Assembly (NCBI GenBank): GCA_017893485.1
Contig: CM030366.1
Span: forward strand, 102,622,953-102,686,952
Source: Hemerocallis citrina
Lineage: Eukaryota > Streptophyta > Magnoliopsida > Asparagales > Asphodelaceae
Length of the DNA stretch: 64,000 bases
Reading direction: 5' to 3'
Shown here: in pieces, positions 34,758 through 46,945 of the stretch
Layout of the letters: each line of letters opens with the position of its first letter
Numbering within the stretch: the first letter of the stretch is position 1
Notes under the pieces: model-generated
Told to the model about the DNA's origin: nothing
The model's database searches: none
What the model saw: only the letters and a program-made list of their open reading frames with translations
Translations under genes and position numbers: made by a program

Positions 34758-35265
34758 GTGATAATCACAATGTTTCCCATGAATTGCTTCTTTTCGAATT
34801 TAGGGGTTTGTAGGGGAAGAGGGAAAAGTGCCATGGCTCGAGATGTCGTGTTCTTTATAAAAGTGGACATTGTTGGCCTCGTGGAGACTAAACTCTCCAC
34901 CTCCAAAGGCTTACTCGGAGTGAGTAGGATACGGTCTTGGAAGCTCGTACTGCTTGTTGTATCCTTAACTGGTATCACCTTAGATTTTTGTGTTACTGCG
35001 TTTGAGTGCTTGGATGAATATGTGGTTGAATTCTTCATTTCTACCCTACTACATTGGAGGGACAGATCACTTGGTGTTTGTGATTTCAATAGTGTACAGA
35101 CCTAGACTCACCCTTTGAGTTGAAAGAAAATGAGAGGTTTGTGTTCCAAATGAGTGGGTGATAAGGCATCTAGACCGGATGGGTACTCTATCTTGTTTTG
35201 CTAAGTTTTTTGGGACAAAGTGAAACTACATGTGTTTTCCCTCTTAAACAAATTCTATGGTAATT
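34758..35265 (+). pseudogene. LINE endonuclease start joined to RT start
   Basis: 34758-35105 resembles the AP-endonuclease-like domain of plant L1 ORF2: FSNLGVCRGRGKSAMA, then VDIVGLVETKLS, where functional copies have LQETK. After 35110 another frame gives DKASRPDGYSILF...VFWDK, the start of the RT domain (functional copies have SPGPDG). The endonuclease catalytic core between these is deleted. Confidence 0.8.
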
Positions 35266-35270
35266 GATTA

Positions 35271-37422
35271 TGTAACGCCCCATAATTTTTAAATATAATA
35301 TTTTAAATTAATAAATTATTTGTAAATAAATTTATTTAATTATTTTGAATTTCGGTGAAATGGTCGTTCCACACGTGCAAAAACATGTGCCATTATTTTT
35401 TGAAATGCAAATTTTAGAATTTTGAGTTGCTAAATAAATTCTTTTATCTATAATTCGATATATTTTAACTTTTGGAATTCTTCTGAATAAGGGAAACTGC
35501 TTTTGTAAATATTTCGAAGAAGGCGACTTTTTTGTAAAAAGTTATTTGGAGGTAAAATTAAATTCAAAAAATGGTTGACTGCATTTTGGGGACCGGTTTT
35601 GGCAGTATAGAGACTTGGGGATGAGATTCTATCTATTTAATTTGATTTGATTTGATTTGATTTGATTTGATTTAAAAAATAATTAATTATGCAAATTGGG
35701 ACTTCTTGGGGGTTTTATTTGTAAAATTTTCTCAAAGAAACCCTAGAAGTAATCCCAGCCTATTTAGAGGGCAACAAGCTTTTGGCCTCTCTTCTTTTAT
35801 TTTGGTTTTGGTGATTTTTGAGATTGGAGAGTTAACCTATTGCTTGGAGGAGGAGGCTACTCTTTTGTATCAATTTTCTTCTTGAGGTGGGTAACACTCC
35901 AACTCTCTTGCTATGTTTTATCTCATAAATATATAGTATCATGCTAGAGATGAACTCTTATTAGTCATGGATTGTATGTGGCATGAAATTTAAAGGTTTC
36001 GTGGATTGAATTTTGTTTACATATAAGAAAAAGTTTTTATGGCAGTAATTGTTTATTAAAAGAAATGTGAATAATGAAGAGATTTGTGGATATACAAATA
36101 TTTATTTTGGAATAAAGTATTTCATGTTTGAGATTTTGATTCACAGTCGTGTTGTTGTGGGAAAGTATTGTTTTTAAGAAAAGAGAATATAAATAGTATT
36201 TTGAATAATTGAACCAAGTGGGGTTTTTGATTGCGATCAGGGTTATTGTGAGAACCCTAGATGGACGCTTGAGGCATTGCTTTGGGAGCACTAGATACTG
36301 AGCGAATCCAAGAGTACCGGCAGTGGATATTTTTTATTGTAGAAAATTAGCCTGTGGGGCCAGTGTTCCTGGTTTGGTAAGTGATGTCCGGTAGGGTAGA
36401 GCTAGTTCTAGGTGGCTCAGGTTGTTATCATTACAAATCTGAGGACAAGCACTAGATTGGGAGTTGTGATGGAACTTGGGCAACGTAAGTATGTGCTCTG
36501 TTTTCAGTCGGACGGATGTATTCCGGGACTGTGTATTTATTGTGTCTCTCTAGTATGTTTGTGCGTTGAGAACCGGCAAGCCTATTCGTGGAATGTCTAG
36601 AATTTAGACGAATTTGGTATGTTTGTGCGTTGAGGGTCGGTAGGCCTATTCACGGAATGTACAGTATGTTTGTGTTGAGGTTCAACAGACCTATTCACAG
36701 AATGTACGGTAGGGAGGTGATTATATGGAGTTAGAGCGATGCTTGCGGGATGCTTACGTGTTTACACTTGTACAGCTCGGTGGGATGCGTACCGGGGCTA
36801 GATTCTATTCACTGAGTGTCTAATCTTGTTTGTCACCGATGTAGTTTTCATGGCGAGAGATTGAACCCTAGAATGTGATGAACCCTAAAGGCATGCCCTC
36901 GGACCTATGTCATATGAGATGCATAGAATCCGAACAAGTATGCCGTAGTGTGAAATGTGTGCATTGTGTTTTCTTGGATATTGTTTTATGTATTTTTTCT
37001 TTGTTTTCTTGACACACACTTATTCATTTAGTGTAGTTTCACTTGTTGATTTTATCTTTTATCACTGTTTTATCTTATGTTGTGCGACAAGTTTGTGATT
37101 GTGAGACTTTGGAGGGTTACTATTATTATAGTATTGTGTCAGTTCTATTCAACTGACGTGCCCACTTATCTGGTAAGTTTAACAGAATTTGCGAGTAAGT
37201 GGCTTGAGCAAGATTAAAGCTTGGACTTCGAGATGACAAAAGCTTAAGTGTTGGAATGTGTTGTAATAAATATTTTTAATTTTTCGCTGTGCATTGTAAT
37301 AAAGAACTATTGTAAAGAAGAGTTGTAATTTTCCCCGTGTTTATACTGTGTTTGGATTATAATGAAGTAAAGATTCTGGTGTTTTGTCTCTTATTTCTAT
37401 TAATGAAATTCGGGGCGCTACA
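35271..37422 (+). mobile_element. Solo LTR, 2.15 kb, TSD GATTA
   Basis: TGTAACGCCCC...GGGGCGCTACA, flanked by GATTA at 35266-35270 and 37423-37427. It contains a TTTGA pentamer tract near 35637-35673, a leader ending in GAGGTGGGTAAC near 35885, three tandem copies of a GTATGTTTGTG...CCTATTCACGGAATGTA unit at about 36553-36715, the conserved GATGCATAGAATCCGAACAAG (36920-36940), and CAACTGACGTGCCCAC near 37150. It belongs to the superfamily of 12074-15385. Confidence 0.93.
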
Positions 37423-38368
37423 GATTATGTCTCAGGAGGATGAATGATGCCAAGGTGGTCTTCATCCTGAAGCACGGACAATCTAGCAAAATGGGGACTA
37501 CTGTCCCATTAGCCTCCTTAACTGATCAGTTCAGATCATTTCAAAATTCTAGTTGAATTGCTTAAGTTTGGTGGTCGATTAGCTGATTATTTTGGAGTAG
37601 AAGAGGTTCATTATAGGGCAAAATTAATATTCTAGATTGTGTGGCTAATGCAGAAGAGATTATCCATAAATGCCATAGATAGAACAGTAGTATCTTTCTT
37701 CTGAAATTGGACTTCTAAAGGGCATATGACTCGGTTGAATTAGATCGTGTCCTTGATGTCCGCATGGGAAAGATTTTTGGTCTGAGGGAGAACCGCACTT
37801 GTTTGCCAACAAGTAGGACCTCCATTATTATAATGGGGTCATAGACAACCCATTTAATTATAATAGGGGTCTCTGCCAAGGTAACCCTCTTTCTTTCCTT
37901 CTATTTACTTTGGTGGCATATGGTCTCCGCATTATGTTTTATAGCTGCGGGTAGGAAGTGTGGATAAAGCTAGTGGGAGAGGTACCCTCTACTGACGGTT
38001 GTAACATATTACAATACGCAGATGATACCCTGCTATTTGGTTGCACAAATGTGGTAGAGACGGTTATCATGAATGGGGTTATGTACTCCTTCAAGGCATG
38101 GTCCGGGCTAAAGGTCATCTTCCACAAAAGCGGTATGCTGCCCATAAATCTATATGCTATGGAGTCTACACTTCATGCGATCATCCTTAATTGCAAGGTG
38201 GAAGGATTTTCTATCAGATATTCAAGACTACCTTTTAGACCTAGAAAGCTCCAGAAGGAAGATTGACAAGCACTCACTGACAAAGTTGATGACAGGTTAA
38301 CTAGGTGAAAGGCTTTTGGGTAAAACCCTTTTCCTTATGAGGGAGGGTGGTTCTACTTAATATGTTTC
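37423..38368 (+). pseudogene. LINE reverse transcriptase core
   Basis: It continues the LINE after the solo LTR. Frames with stops read RAYDSVELD near 37720, QGNPLSFLLF near 37880, and the catalytic YADD box (LQYADDTLLFG) at 38015-38026. The next segment (FKAWSGLKVIFHKS) is the normal continuation of plant L1 RT. Confidence 0.85.
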
Positions 38369-38373
38369 TTTCT

Positions 38374-41334
38374 TGTAACGCTTCGAATTCCAAACACAGG
38401 TAATTCATAGTAAAACCAGAATCTTACTTCAATTTCTTACACAAATACTAGTAAAATTAAAAACTTTTTCATTACAATATCACTCTTTACAAAATACAGC
38501 AGAAATAAATGAATACAATATAACTCAGGTCATCAAAATTTTCAACCTTGCAACATTCATCTACACCAGACTCATTCCAATGTCGCTTGCTAATCCAAAT
38601 CCTGCAACACTTGAGAACTGTGGGCACGTCAATTGAATACAATTGACGCAATGCTATAATAGAGCAATCTTCTATTTTAACAATCACAAGCTTGAATGCA
38701 AACAAAAAATGTGAATACCCTAAATATGTCAGTTTATGTTATGAACCTAATGACAATTGCAGACACTTAGGCATACAATGAAAATCTAATGCGCACTTGT
38801 TCGGGTTCTATGCCACCCATACAACATAGGTAAGGAAAGCCATTAAGGTACTCCCCATGATTCAATCCCTCTTTATGCAAACCTAGAACCATGACGAAGA
38901 TCGAGATTTAGACGTACTGTAAAAATTGGTTTTGACCTCGATAATTATGGATGTTATCCTTCTTCCTTAGATAATTCTAGAGACTATTTCACTCACATTC
39001 ATGAATATTTGGAGAATACCTCACACCGTAGTTCATTATGGAACCCTCATCACACGAACGTCCCATAAGCATCACTCCCATCCCAATAATTTTGGAGATG
39101 AATCCCTAACCTCGGATAATTCTTGAGACTATTTAACTCGCATCCGGGAATACTGGGGAATATCTCACACCGCAGATGATTCTGAATCCCTCATACTCAT
39201 GTTTGCTCTGACTTCGTCTCATCTCCCATCTAATGTCAATCCTTAAGATTCATTTATCATAAGTTTGACCTAGAGCTAGTTTACCCAACCGGACTTAAAC
39301 CATATCAATTAGAATGCTAGCCCACACTGGCCACTTCTCAAATTTTTATTTATCAATCTTGCTGACACCCTAGGTCTCACTTAGCCTCTATAATCCACAT
39401 ATCCAAAACCATAAACTCGTTAGGTTATTCTTAACCCAAATTCATAAAATTTTCATTTCATTTATTTAATTCATAACAATTCCTTCCAATTATTCAGTCT
39501 CAAAATGACAAAACTAGCCATTTTATTCATTATTCAACAAAACTTTAACTTAATAAAACATCATCAAAAACTACTTCAAACTTCTCAACTCAAAACCTTT
39601 TTCTTGGATTCTTAGTTCATTCACCCAAATTAATTTAACTCTAAATGGAGTTTATAATATAAAACTCCAGAATACATTTTAATAAAAACTATTAAAATCA
39701 CACCATTGTAATCAAATCAAATTTTATAATTTAATTTAGTACTCAATTAAGCTTTTGAATTATGCATATATTCAACTCGATTCATTTAATACCATAATAA
39801 TCTAATTCCTTTAAATTAAACTCCTTCTTAACATAAGGAATTAAGAAAAATAAAGGAAAGAAAGAAAAACAAATTAAAATGGCAATCCTTGGTTTCAAAC
39901 CCGAGACCCATAGAGTGCTCGAAAATCCCTCCAATCACACTCACTAACCAGATAGCCCAAGCCCACTCTCTGCATAGAAACTTCTCACAAGACAATATAA
40001 GCCTAATGTTTCCAATTTTAGATCTAAAAAAATTTCCAAAAAGAGAAGAGCTCCCCCTGACTCAAATTCGCAACCAATCAGAACCCAGAACCCAACACAA
40101 CATTGCACTCAAACGCACCCAACAACAAGGAAGTCCAAGTGGACTCGTTGTTGATTCTCTCTTTGTAAATTTACTTAATGTTCATTATTCGGTTTTTTTA
40201 ATCCTCCTTGAATTTTAAATCCAAAAATGACTCCAATTCTCCAAGCTATTAATTATTAACTTTTGATTCATCTAACATGAAATCAGTAATCATATTTTCC
40301 ATTAATTAAGACATCATTTGAAGTATTTTCACTCCATTCAACCTTGCAAAAAGAAAATTCATAATCCTGAACAAAATAATTGTATTTTTAAGCAAGAAAT
40401 AATATATCAATAACCAAATTTCAACCATAACATTCAATCAAGGAATTAAATTATTTCATGAATTATAAATGGTTAATATCCAACATTTATTATCAATACT
40501 AACAATTCAAAAACAAGTAATCAAATGCAAATGTATGAATTTGTGGTTATCATAGTCTCTCCCTCTTTAACTTCTTCATAACAATTTTCTTTTCAAAATA
40601 TAATCATACTAGCATGCAACATTTTTTTTTTGGAAATTAGCAGGAATAATCATACATGCATTCTAATTTTATTTACAATTATCATATTACTAACAATGTG
40701 ATAGCAATCGGTGGAGTATTCACGTAAGCATGGCAAATTTATTCACAATTTAACATAGATCTAGACATAACAATTCTACAAAGACTAGAAATAGAAGAAC
40801 ACCCATGATGTGTAATTTTACGTACAAAACCTATTCATGGTGTACTACAATCTATATGAACAACACTACAAAAGATTTAGATAATCAAAGATTACCCACC
40901 TTCTACAACGATTGCTTTGAAGTTGATAAATCCTAGCACTTCTTCTTCCAAGACAAGAGCTCCAACACCAAGCTCCAAACTCTCAAATTGTGAAAATGAA
41001 AACATGAAATTCCCTCCCTCGCAACAGTGGTCGTATGCCTTAAATGAGAGGAAGAGAGTGGAGTTTGAAGAGGCTAAACATGATCTTAATTTAACCACCC
41101 ACAATTCCCTATTAATCTCCACACTTCTCCCATGCTTTTGACTAAGTCTCCTAGTCTACTTTTAAACTTGGCCGGCCAAATAATGAGGTGAGAGTTTCAC
41201 GTATTTTGTGTAATTTCACACATGCACATAGAATTCTTACATATGTTGTAGTATACTTATTAGTTATAAGTGAGTTTAAATTAATTCTACCAAGAATTAT
41301 TAAAATCTAGCATTCCATGTATTAAAATTAAGCA

Positions 41335-41426
<92 letters not shown>

Positions 41427-41706
41427 CATTATTTTCATAAAACTAAATATACGTAGTCGACACGTGCATTGAAAACACGTGCAATGCACTAAAAACAAAA
41501 GGTTAAAATATTTGAGTTGAAATTTAAATATAAGATCAAAAATAAATTCAAATACATAATTGAATTCGAGAGAACAAAAAAAAATATAAGAATCGAAATA
41601 CAAAATGCGTAGAAAATATTTGTATTAATAATGTTACGGGTGCAAAATACCTGTGTATAACACATGTGGGGCAAAATTATAATAATTCAATTTTGTGGGG
41701 TGTTCA
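38374..41706 (-). mobile_element. Solo LTR, 3.3 kb, minus strand, TSD TTTCT
   Basis: On the plus strand it runs TGTAACGCTTCG to GTGGGGTGTTCA, flanked by TTTCT (38369-38373 and 41707-41711). In its own direction it starts TGAACACCCCACAAAATTG, close to the LTR at 54128 (TGTAACACCCCGCAAAATTAAG). It carries GGCCGGCCAA (41169-41178), the leader end AGGTGGGTAATC near 40893, a tandem-duplicated zone (about 38967-39195, period near 146), the conserved GAACAAG block near 38795, and the GACGTGCCCAC block near 38625. A long AC microsatellite lies near its start. Confidence 0.92.
41349..41424. repeat. (AC)n microsatellite
   Basis: About 38 uninterrupted AC dinucleotides, preceded by (TA)n at 41335-41348. 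It lies inside the minus-strand solo LTR. Confidence 0.97.
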
Positions 41707-41711
41707 TTTCT

Positions 41712-42190
41712 AGCTTGCTCACATATTATATGACCCTCTTTGAGCTCCTATATTGGGTTATTAGGCGTATTTACAAAATTAGTAAGAGGTTCATGTGGAG
41801 AAGGGTTGGCCCAACGAAGCATTCATTCTACTTGGTTAGGTGGGAAATAGGGTGTATGTGCTAGGACTTCTTCGGTCTCGGAGTCATCATCCAAAGCAAG
41901 ATGAACATGGCACTCTTAGGCAAATGGTGGTGGAAGGTTTACCACCTAAATGTCCAAGCATGGAATGACTTCATCTATGAGTACATTTGGGTTAGGGGCA
42001 CAAGACCTTTAGACCTTTGGGTGGGTCCTAAGGTGTCATGGTTGTGGCGGGAGATTGCCAAGTCATTTAAACCTTTTTCTGAATGTACGAATGTTTCATT
42101 GGGCAGTGGCTCCTCACCCAGTTTTGGGACTACAATTTGTGTGATAGTCATACATTGAAGGAACTCCTCATGGACCTTTGAGCAGGACTA
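41712..42190 (+). pseudogene. LINE ORF2 C-terminal region
   Basis: The reading frame resumes with SKRFMWRRVGPTKHSFYLV, then MNMALLGKWWWKVY and LWREIAK. This is the region between RT and the C-terminal zinc-binding segment of plant L1 ORF2 (compare NLALLGKWFWRI in the LINE at 60660). It fades near 42190 without a poly(A) tail. Confidence 0.82.
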
Positions 42191-42599
42191 GCATGAGACC
42201 AGGTTTATTGTCATCGCAATTATTAGGTTTTGAATGCAATCACAGATTAAATACACAGCGAAAAAATTATTAAAAAATATTGAAACCTAGCCATGGATCC
42301 ATGTGAAAACCATAAATCATGTTTAGGAGTTATACCTTAAAGATGGATTTGCTGTCTCCACAGTATGCCGATCACAACACTGTAATATTGTGGTGCCTCT
42401 ACGGTATCCACACGAACAGAACGAAAAACGGCTCTCCCTCAGACCGCAGTGCTAGCTATGGGGAAGGGGATGATCCTCCTCACGATCTCTCTCTCACACT
42501 TTCTATGACGGCTAGGGTTTTTTCACGTGTATCTTTTCCACATATACATATCATATATATAGGTGCAGAAAACTAACTCTAAGAGAGTAATGTTAATGA
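42191..42599. repeat. Unclassified repeat X, left part
   Basis: Non-coding sequence between the LINE remnant and TRIM 2. It probably continues on the far side of TRIM 2 at 53654-54127. I recognise no terminal structure. The last five bases, AATGA, are the TSD of TRIM 2. Confidence 0.4.
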
Positions 42600-42613
42600 T
42601 GTAACACCCCGTA

Positions 42614-42650
<37 letters not shown>

Positions 42651-43443
42651 GAAAGTGGCAGTATAGTAAATATTGTGAATTGAGGGGGGTGGGGAGAGCA
42701 ACAGGTGGTTGTTGTTGTCCTGAGGTGACGGCATGATGACGTCACCATGTGGGGGGCCACCACCCGGGATTGAGAATTAGACAACATGGTGTTGTTCTCT
42801 CTCTCTTCCTGATGACGTGGCACAGGGGGGCCCGGGGCTTCACTGTGTGTATACACGGGATTTAAATAGAGAGAATATAAGTTGATTTGTCCCATATCGG
42901 GAATTGTAAGAAAATGAATAACTATATATAATAGCCTATGATCAAGAGTCACCAATCCAGTTAACCACATTTTGAGAGGCAGCCTGTGGTGGGCAGTTGT
43001 ACTATGCTATAAATAATTTGTTTGATAAATTGTATAAAATTGTCTGAATTGAGACAAGGGCATTACAAATGGTATCAGAGCCGACTTTCGACACCGAGTG
43101 TGGGGCATGTCTATATAGTCGGACAGTGGATTCCGGGACTATTGACCCAGTCGGGCGGTGGATTTCGAGACTATGGTGAGCCCTCAATTAAATCCGGAAC
43201 TGTGATTGATCGGGCGGTGGATTCCGGGATCATGATTAGTCGGGCGGATAGGAGGGCAGTTCAATTAAATTCGGAATTATGATTGATCGGGGCGGTGGAT
43301 TCCGGGATCATGATTAATCGGGCGGATAGGAGAGCAGATGCTCCACATCGGCTAGAAAGTAGATCCTGCACTACATTGTGCATGCCTCGTTCTCAACGAG
43401 TACGCAGATTTTTGAAGGGGGTGCATGTAACACCCCGTAATTT

Positions 43444-43494
<51 letters not shown>

Positions 43495-43496
<2 letters not shown>

Positions 43497-44004
43497 AGTG
43501 CCTACGGCACGTCTTCGGAACGATACAAAATACGAAAAGCCATGTAAACAGTAAAACAATAATTATGTAGCTCAAGTTTGAATAGTATGACAATAATTAG
43601 TTGTAAATAAAAGTCTATGTTTCCATTAGTATATGTTGAAAAATAATTATAAATGGAGGTAAAAAATCTAACTTCTTAGAACTTTAAGTGTGGAAAATAA
43701 TAAAATTTAATTGTTGAAGAGATATTTGCTATTAAAAATTTTGAAATTTTATAAAATCGAAATCTTAAAATTAAAATTTCTAAGTAAATAAAGAAAGAAT
43801 GGGAGATAGAGAGAGAGAAAGAGAGAAATATGAAAAAGTAAAGAGAAAAGAGAGAGATAGTAATAAAGTAATGAGTTTTTTAGGTGGAAAATTTTAGTTT
43901 TGGGTTTGAAAATTTGGAGGGAAAATATGTTTTGTGAGGTTTGATATGGGCCTTTGATTTTGGGGGGATTGATTGTGAGCCACTTGATAGCTTTCTTTGT
44001 AATT

Positions 44005-44016
<12 letters not shown>
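43495..44016 (-). mobile_element. Short non-autonomous Helitron, 3' tip lost
   Basis: On the minus strand the 5' part (TATAATAAATTACAAAGAAAGC near 44010, then CTATCAAGTGGCTC) matches the 5' end of the complete Helitron at 8808. The 3' part ends in the hairpin ACGTGCCGTAGGCAC at 43497-43511 (minus strand) and then passes into (AT)n. The terminal about 17 bases and CTAG are missing. The interior has GA-rich tracts (43800-43860) on the plus strand, as in the larger Helitron near 52970-53050. Confidence 0.75.
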
Positions 44017-44042
<26 letters not shown>

Positions 44043-44641
44043 TAGGTATGCCCGTGGGCACGTGCCTACGGCACGTATTCGGAACTGCATATAAATTTAT
44101 TTGGAGTTATTTGGTTGTGTGAACTACATATAAATTTATGCATTATACATGCTAAGATCAAAAGTCATTCACTATACCTCTTTAACAATTATTCGTTAAA
44201 TTGTTTCAGTTTTTTAGTTATTTCATCTTTATTGCTCTTAAATTTCTCAATATTGACTTATGTAATTCTCCAAAAACCTAGCTATTTTTCATAAAATGTG
44301 AGCACATCCATTGAAAATATGCATCTTGACAGGAAAAAGAAAATTATGAGTGTAAACAAATACAACCACCTTTATAATACAATCATCTTCTCTATGCAGT
44401 CTTCCTTTGAAATTTTATTGTTTCCTAATTGTTTTATAATACAATCACCCTTACGGCACGTCATCGCGAAGAATGATTAATTAATTAAGTTGTTTAGTAA
44501 AAATTTCGACAATCTCCTCTAAAATTTTACAGGCAGTTAATATTAACTTTGACGTAATAGATTTCGTTTGCTCTAAAATTTAGGCAAGATATAAAATAGT
44601 CTCCTCTAAAATTTTCCTATTAGTCAAGGTACCAAATAAAA

Positions 44642-45165
44642 ACCAAGATTTTGTTTGAAAACGCAATATATTTTTAGGATTGTAGCAAAAGATTTGACAA
44701 AATTTCCCTTCAAATATTACCCATTTTAGAGCAATTCCTTACGGAATTCTGCTCACAATTAAAAAATTAACATCACAGGTAGTAAATATGAATCCTCCCC
44801 AGGCCAATTCAAGCAGCATCACACCTGCATCATATATATAGGGCCTTGGGGGGAATAATCTTCATATGACTAAAGATACAAAATAAAAACCAAGATGTCA
44901 TTTAAAAACATAATAGATTTTACGAAATTTAGTAAAAAATTTGACAGAGCATCCCCTAAAATATTAGCCATTTTACAGCAATTCCTTACGGAATTCTGCT
45001 AACAATTAAAAATATAATATCACAGGCAATAAATATCAATCCTCCCCAGGCCAAACCAAGCAACATCACACAGGCATCATATATATACGGCTCTGGGGGA
45101 AAAATCATAATATAATGCAAGATACAAAATAAAAACCAAAATTTTGTTTGAAAACGTAATGAATT
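44642..45165. repeat. 247-bp tandem repeat (two units plus start of a third)
   Basis: Units begin ACCAAGATT at 44642, ACCAAGATG at 44889 and ACCAAAATT at 45135. Each contains GCAATTCCTTACGGAATTCTGCT and CCTCCCCAGGCCAA. The units differ at many positions, so the duplication is not recent. Confidence 0.85.
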
Positions 45166-45898
45166 TTTTGAAAAACCTTTCAAAAACCAGACACAGAACC
45201 CAATACTCCACAACTTTGTGGGTACGGGTATTAACATAACTATATTATATCATCATTATATACAGATACTTACATCATCTCCAAAAATGACAAAAAAATA
45301 TTACAACTATTACAACTATTACATCTTCCACCATAATATACACCAACTAACCGAATGACAAAAAAAAAATACAGGGTTGTAGAAAAACACAATGCTTCAA
45401 GTCTTCAAAAATGGGACCAAACGGTGAACCTAAAAAAAGTAAGAGTTTTGAAACAAATAGTAAGAGTTTACAACAATCAATTAAAACAATGAGAGTTTTA
45501 AAACAATAGTAAGAGTTTTGAAACCATTACCTTTCAAACAGGACAATGCTTTTTAACTCAATGGTTTGAACCCAACATGTTCTTCATCACCCTACCAAAA
45601 GTTAAACTGTCAATATGAATATAACGGTTCTGAGTGTAGTTGACAATTTGGGAAAAAAGAAGAAGCGTTAAATTAGCGGCAATTAATGGCAAACTGCATT
45701 TCTAAGTTATTTTAATGCATGTTAGTTGGTTTCATGTTTAATATTTTGTTGTCCACTTGCTAACCATATTTTATTACAGGGAAACACTGCTAACTATTGC
45801 AATTTGGAAGTTTAAAGAACTGAAAATTTGTTGGAGCCCATTGTTTTGGATGCATCTCTAATTCTTTGACATGGTTATGTTATTTTTGCAATTTGCAG

Positions 45899-46945
45899 AA
45901 AATGATGGGGTGATTGTGAATGAAAAGGGCAGAAATGAAAGGTAAGACGATACACTTATTCTGTTTTAAGTGCATTATTGCAGAAACTTGCAAAAATACT
46001 ATGTCACAACGTTCATCTTGTCAGTTGACAATAATTTTTACTTTATTTATTAAGATAGACATAGTCTCTTGATTTGAGAAATTTAAATACTAACTAATCA
46101 ATGCTTGATACATGTTACTCACCTAACCTTTTTTTATTAAGATATAGAATTGCGAATTTAAGATCTTTAGAGCTATTTCGTTTTGTTTGTTAGAAGTGGA
46201 TATATACAGACTGTAGCTTACATCATATGATCTTTTTTTTCCCCTTCTAAAGGATTAACTAAATAATTGGTAAATATTTCCAAATGCAAATCTTATTTTT
46301 TTAGCTTATTCTATTGAAATTGACCTCGAAATGATTATTAACTGGTTACTTGCTTTTTCATTGAATAGTCTCAGATCCATAAATTTAATGAGTTCTATTG
46401 GCTATGGTTGTAGGATCTGCTAGGCCCATTGAAAAAGAATGTGCTGACCTGTGACCAAGGATTGCTAGTGCTGCCAATGTCATTGTTTAACTATTGCTGC
46501 TGTTTCATGAATTATGGCCTTCTTTTCTTAATTTTGTGATCTCTAGACTTTTACAGTTTGTGTTAAGCTTGATTTTGGTTGTTATGAGGATTTAATTTTC
46601 TTAATAGATATAGTTGTCTGGGTTGGAGTTTAAATTTCAGTGTTTATTGATAATGATAATATGCTATCTTTATAATCGAAGTTCATGACATTCAGTCTCG
46701 CAATAATATGGAAGGATAATGTAAGTGTTGTGATTGTATTAACAGGAAGGAGAATTTATAGGGCATCAATAAAGGAGAATTTATAGGGCATCAATAAATC
46801 TCAAGTGTATGAATAATGCAACCTTCTTTGTTACACTTGAAATGAGCTTACTTGATTGTATGAAATGTTAATTTGTTAATTTTCTTCTTGCACTTGAATG
46901 ATCATGCAGAAAGACAGCTACTGGACATAACACTTACAGACCTAG
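45899..46945 (+). pseudogene. Two candidate captured exons of an unrecognised gene
   Basis: TTGCAG precedes 45899-45941 and GTAAGA follows it. ATGCAG precedes 46910-46945 and GTAGGG follows it. With one upstream G assumed, the frames join as ENDGVIVNEKGRNER and KTATGHNTYRPR without a stop. These exons would lie opposite to the Helitron and to the other captured exons. I do not recognise the protein, and short frames with splice-like flanks can occur by chance. Confidence 0.3.

Larger units (their letters stand above)
34594..42190 (+). mobile_element. L1-type LINE, interrupted twice
   Basis: A degenerate non-LTR retrotransposon in three pieces (34594-35270, 37423-38373, 41707 to about 42190), separated by two solo LTRs with perfect TSDs. 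The pieces read in order: endonuclease N-terminus, start of RT, RT core with YADD, then the C-terminal region. About 1.3 kb that should encode the rest of the endonuclease and the RT N-terminus is missing between 35100 and 35150. The 5' and 3' limits are approximate; no poly(A) or TSD was found. Confidence 0.85.

Noticed and set aside
41328..41603. Frame with a long Cys-Val run
   Set aside because: It is only the translation of the (AC)n microsatellite.
44452..44475. A second Helitron 3' end (TTACGGCACGTCATCGCG)
   Set aside because: It resembles the hairpin region of the family but has no paired stem and no CTRR terminus; perhaps an old internal remnant.
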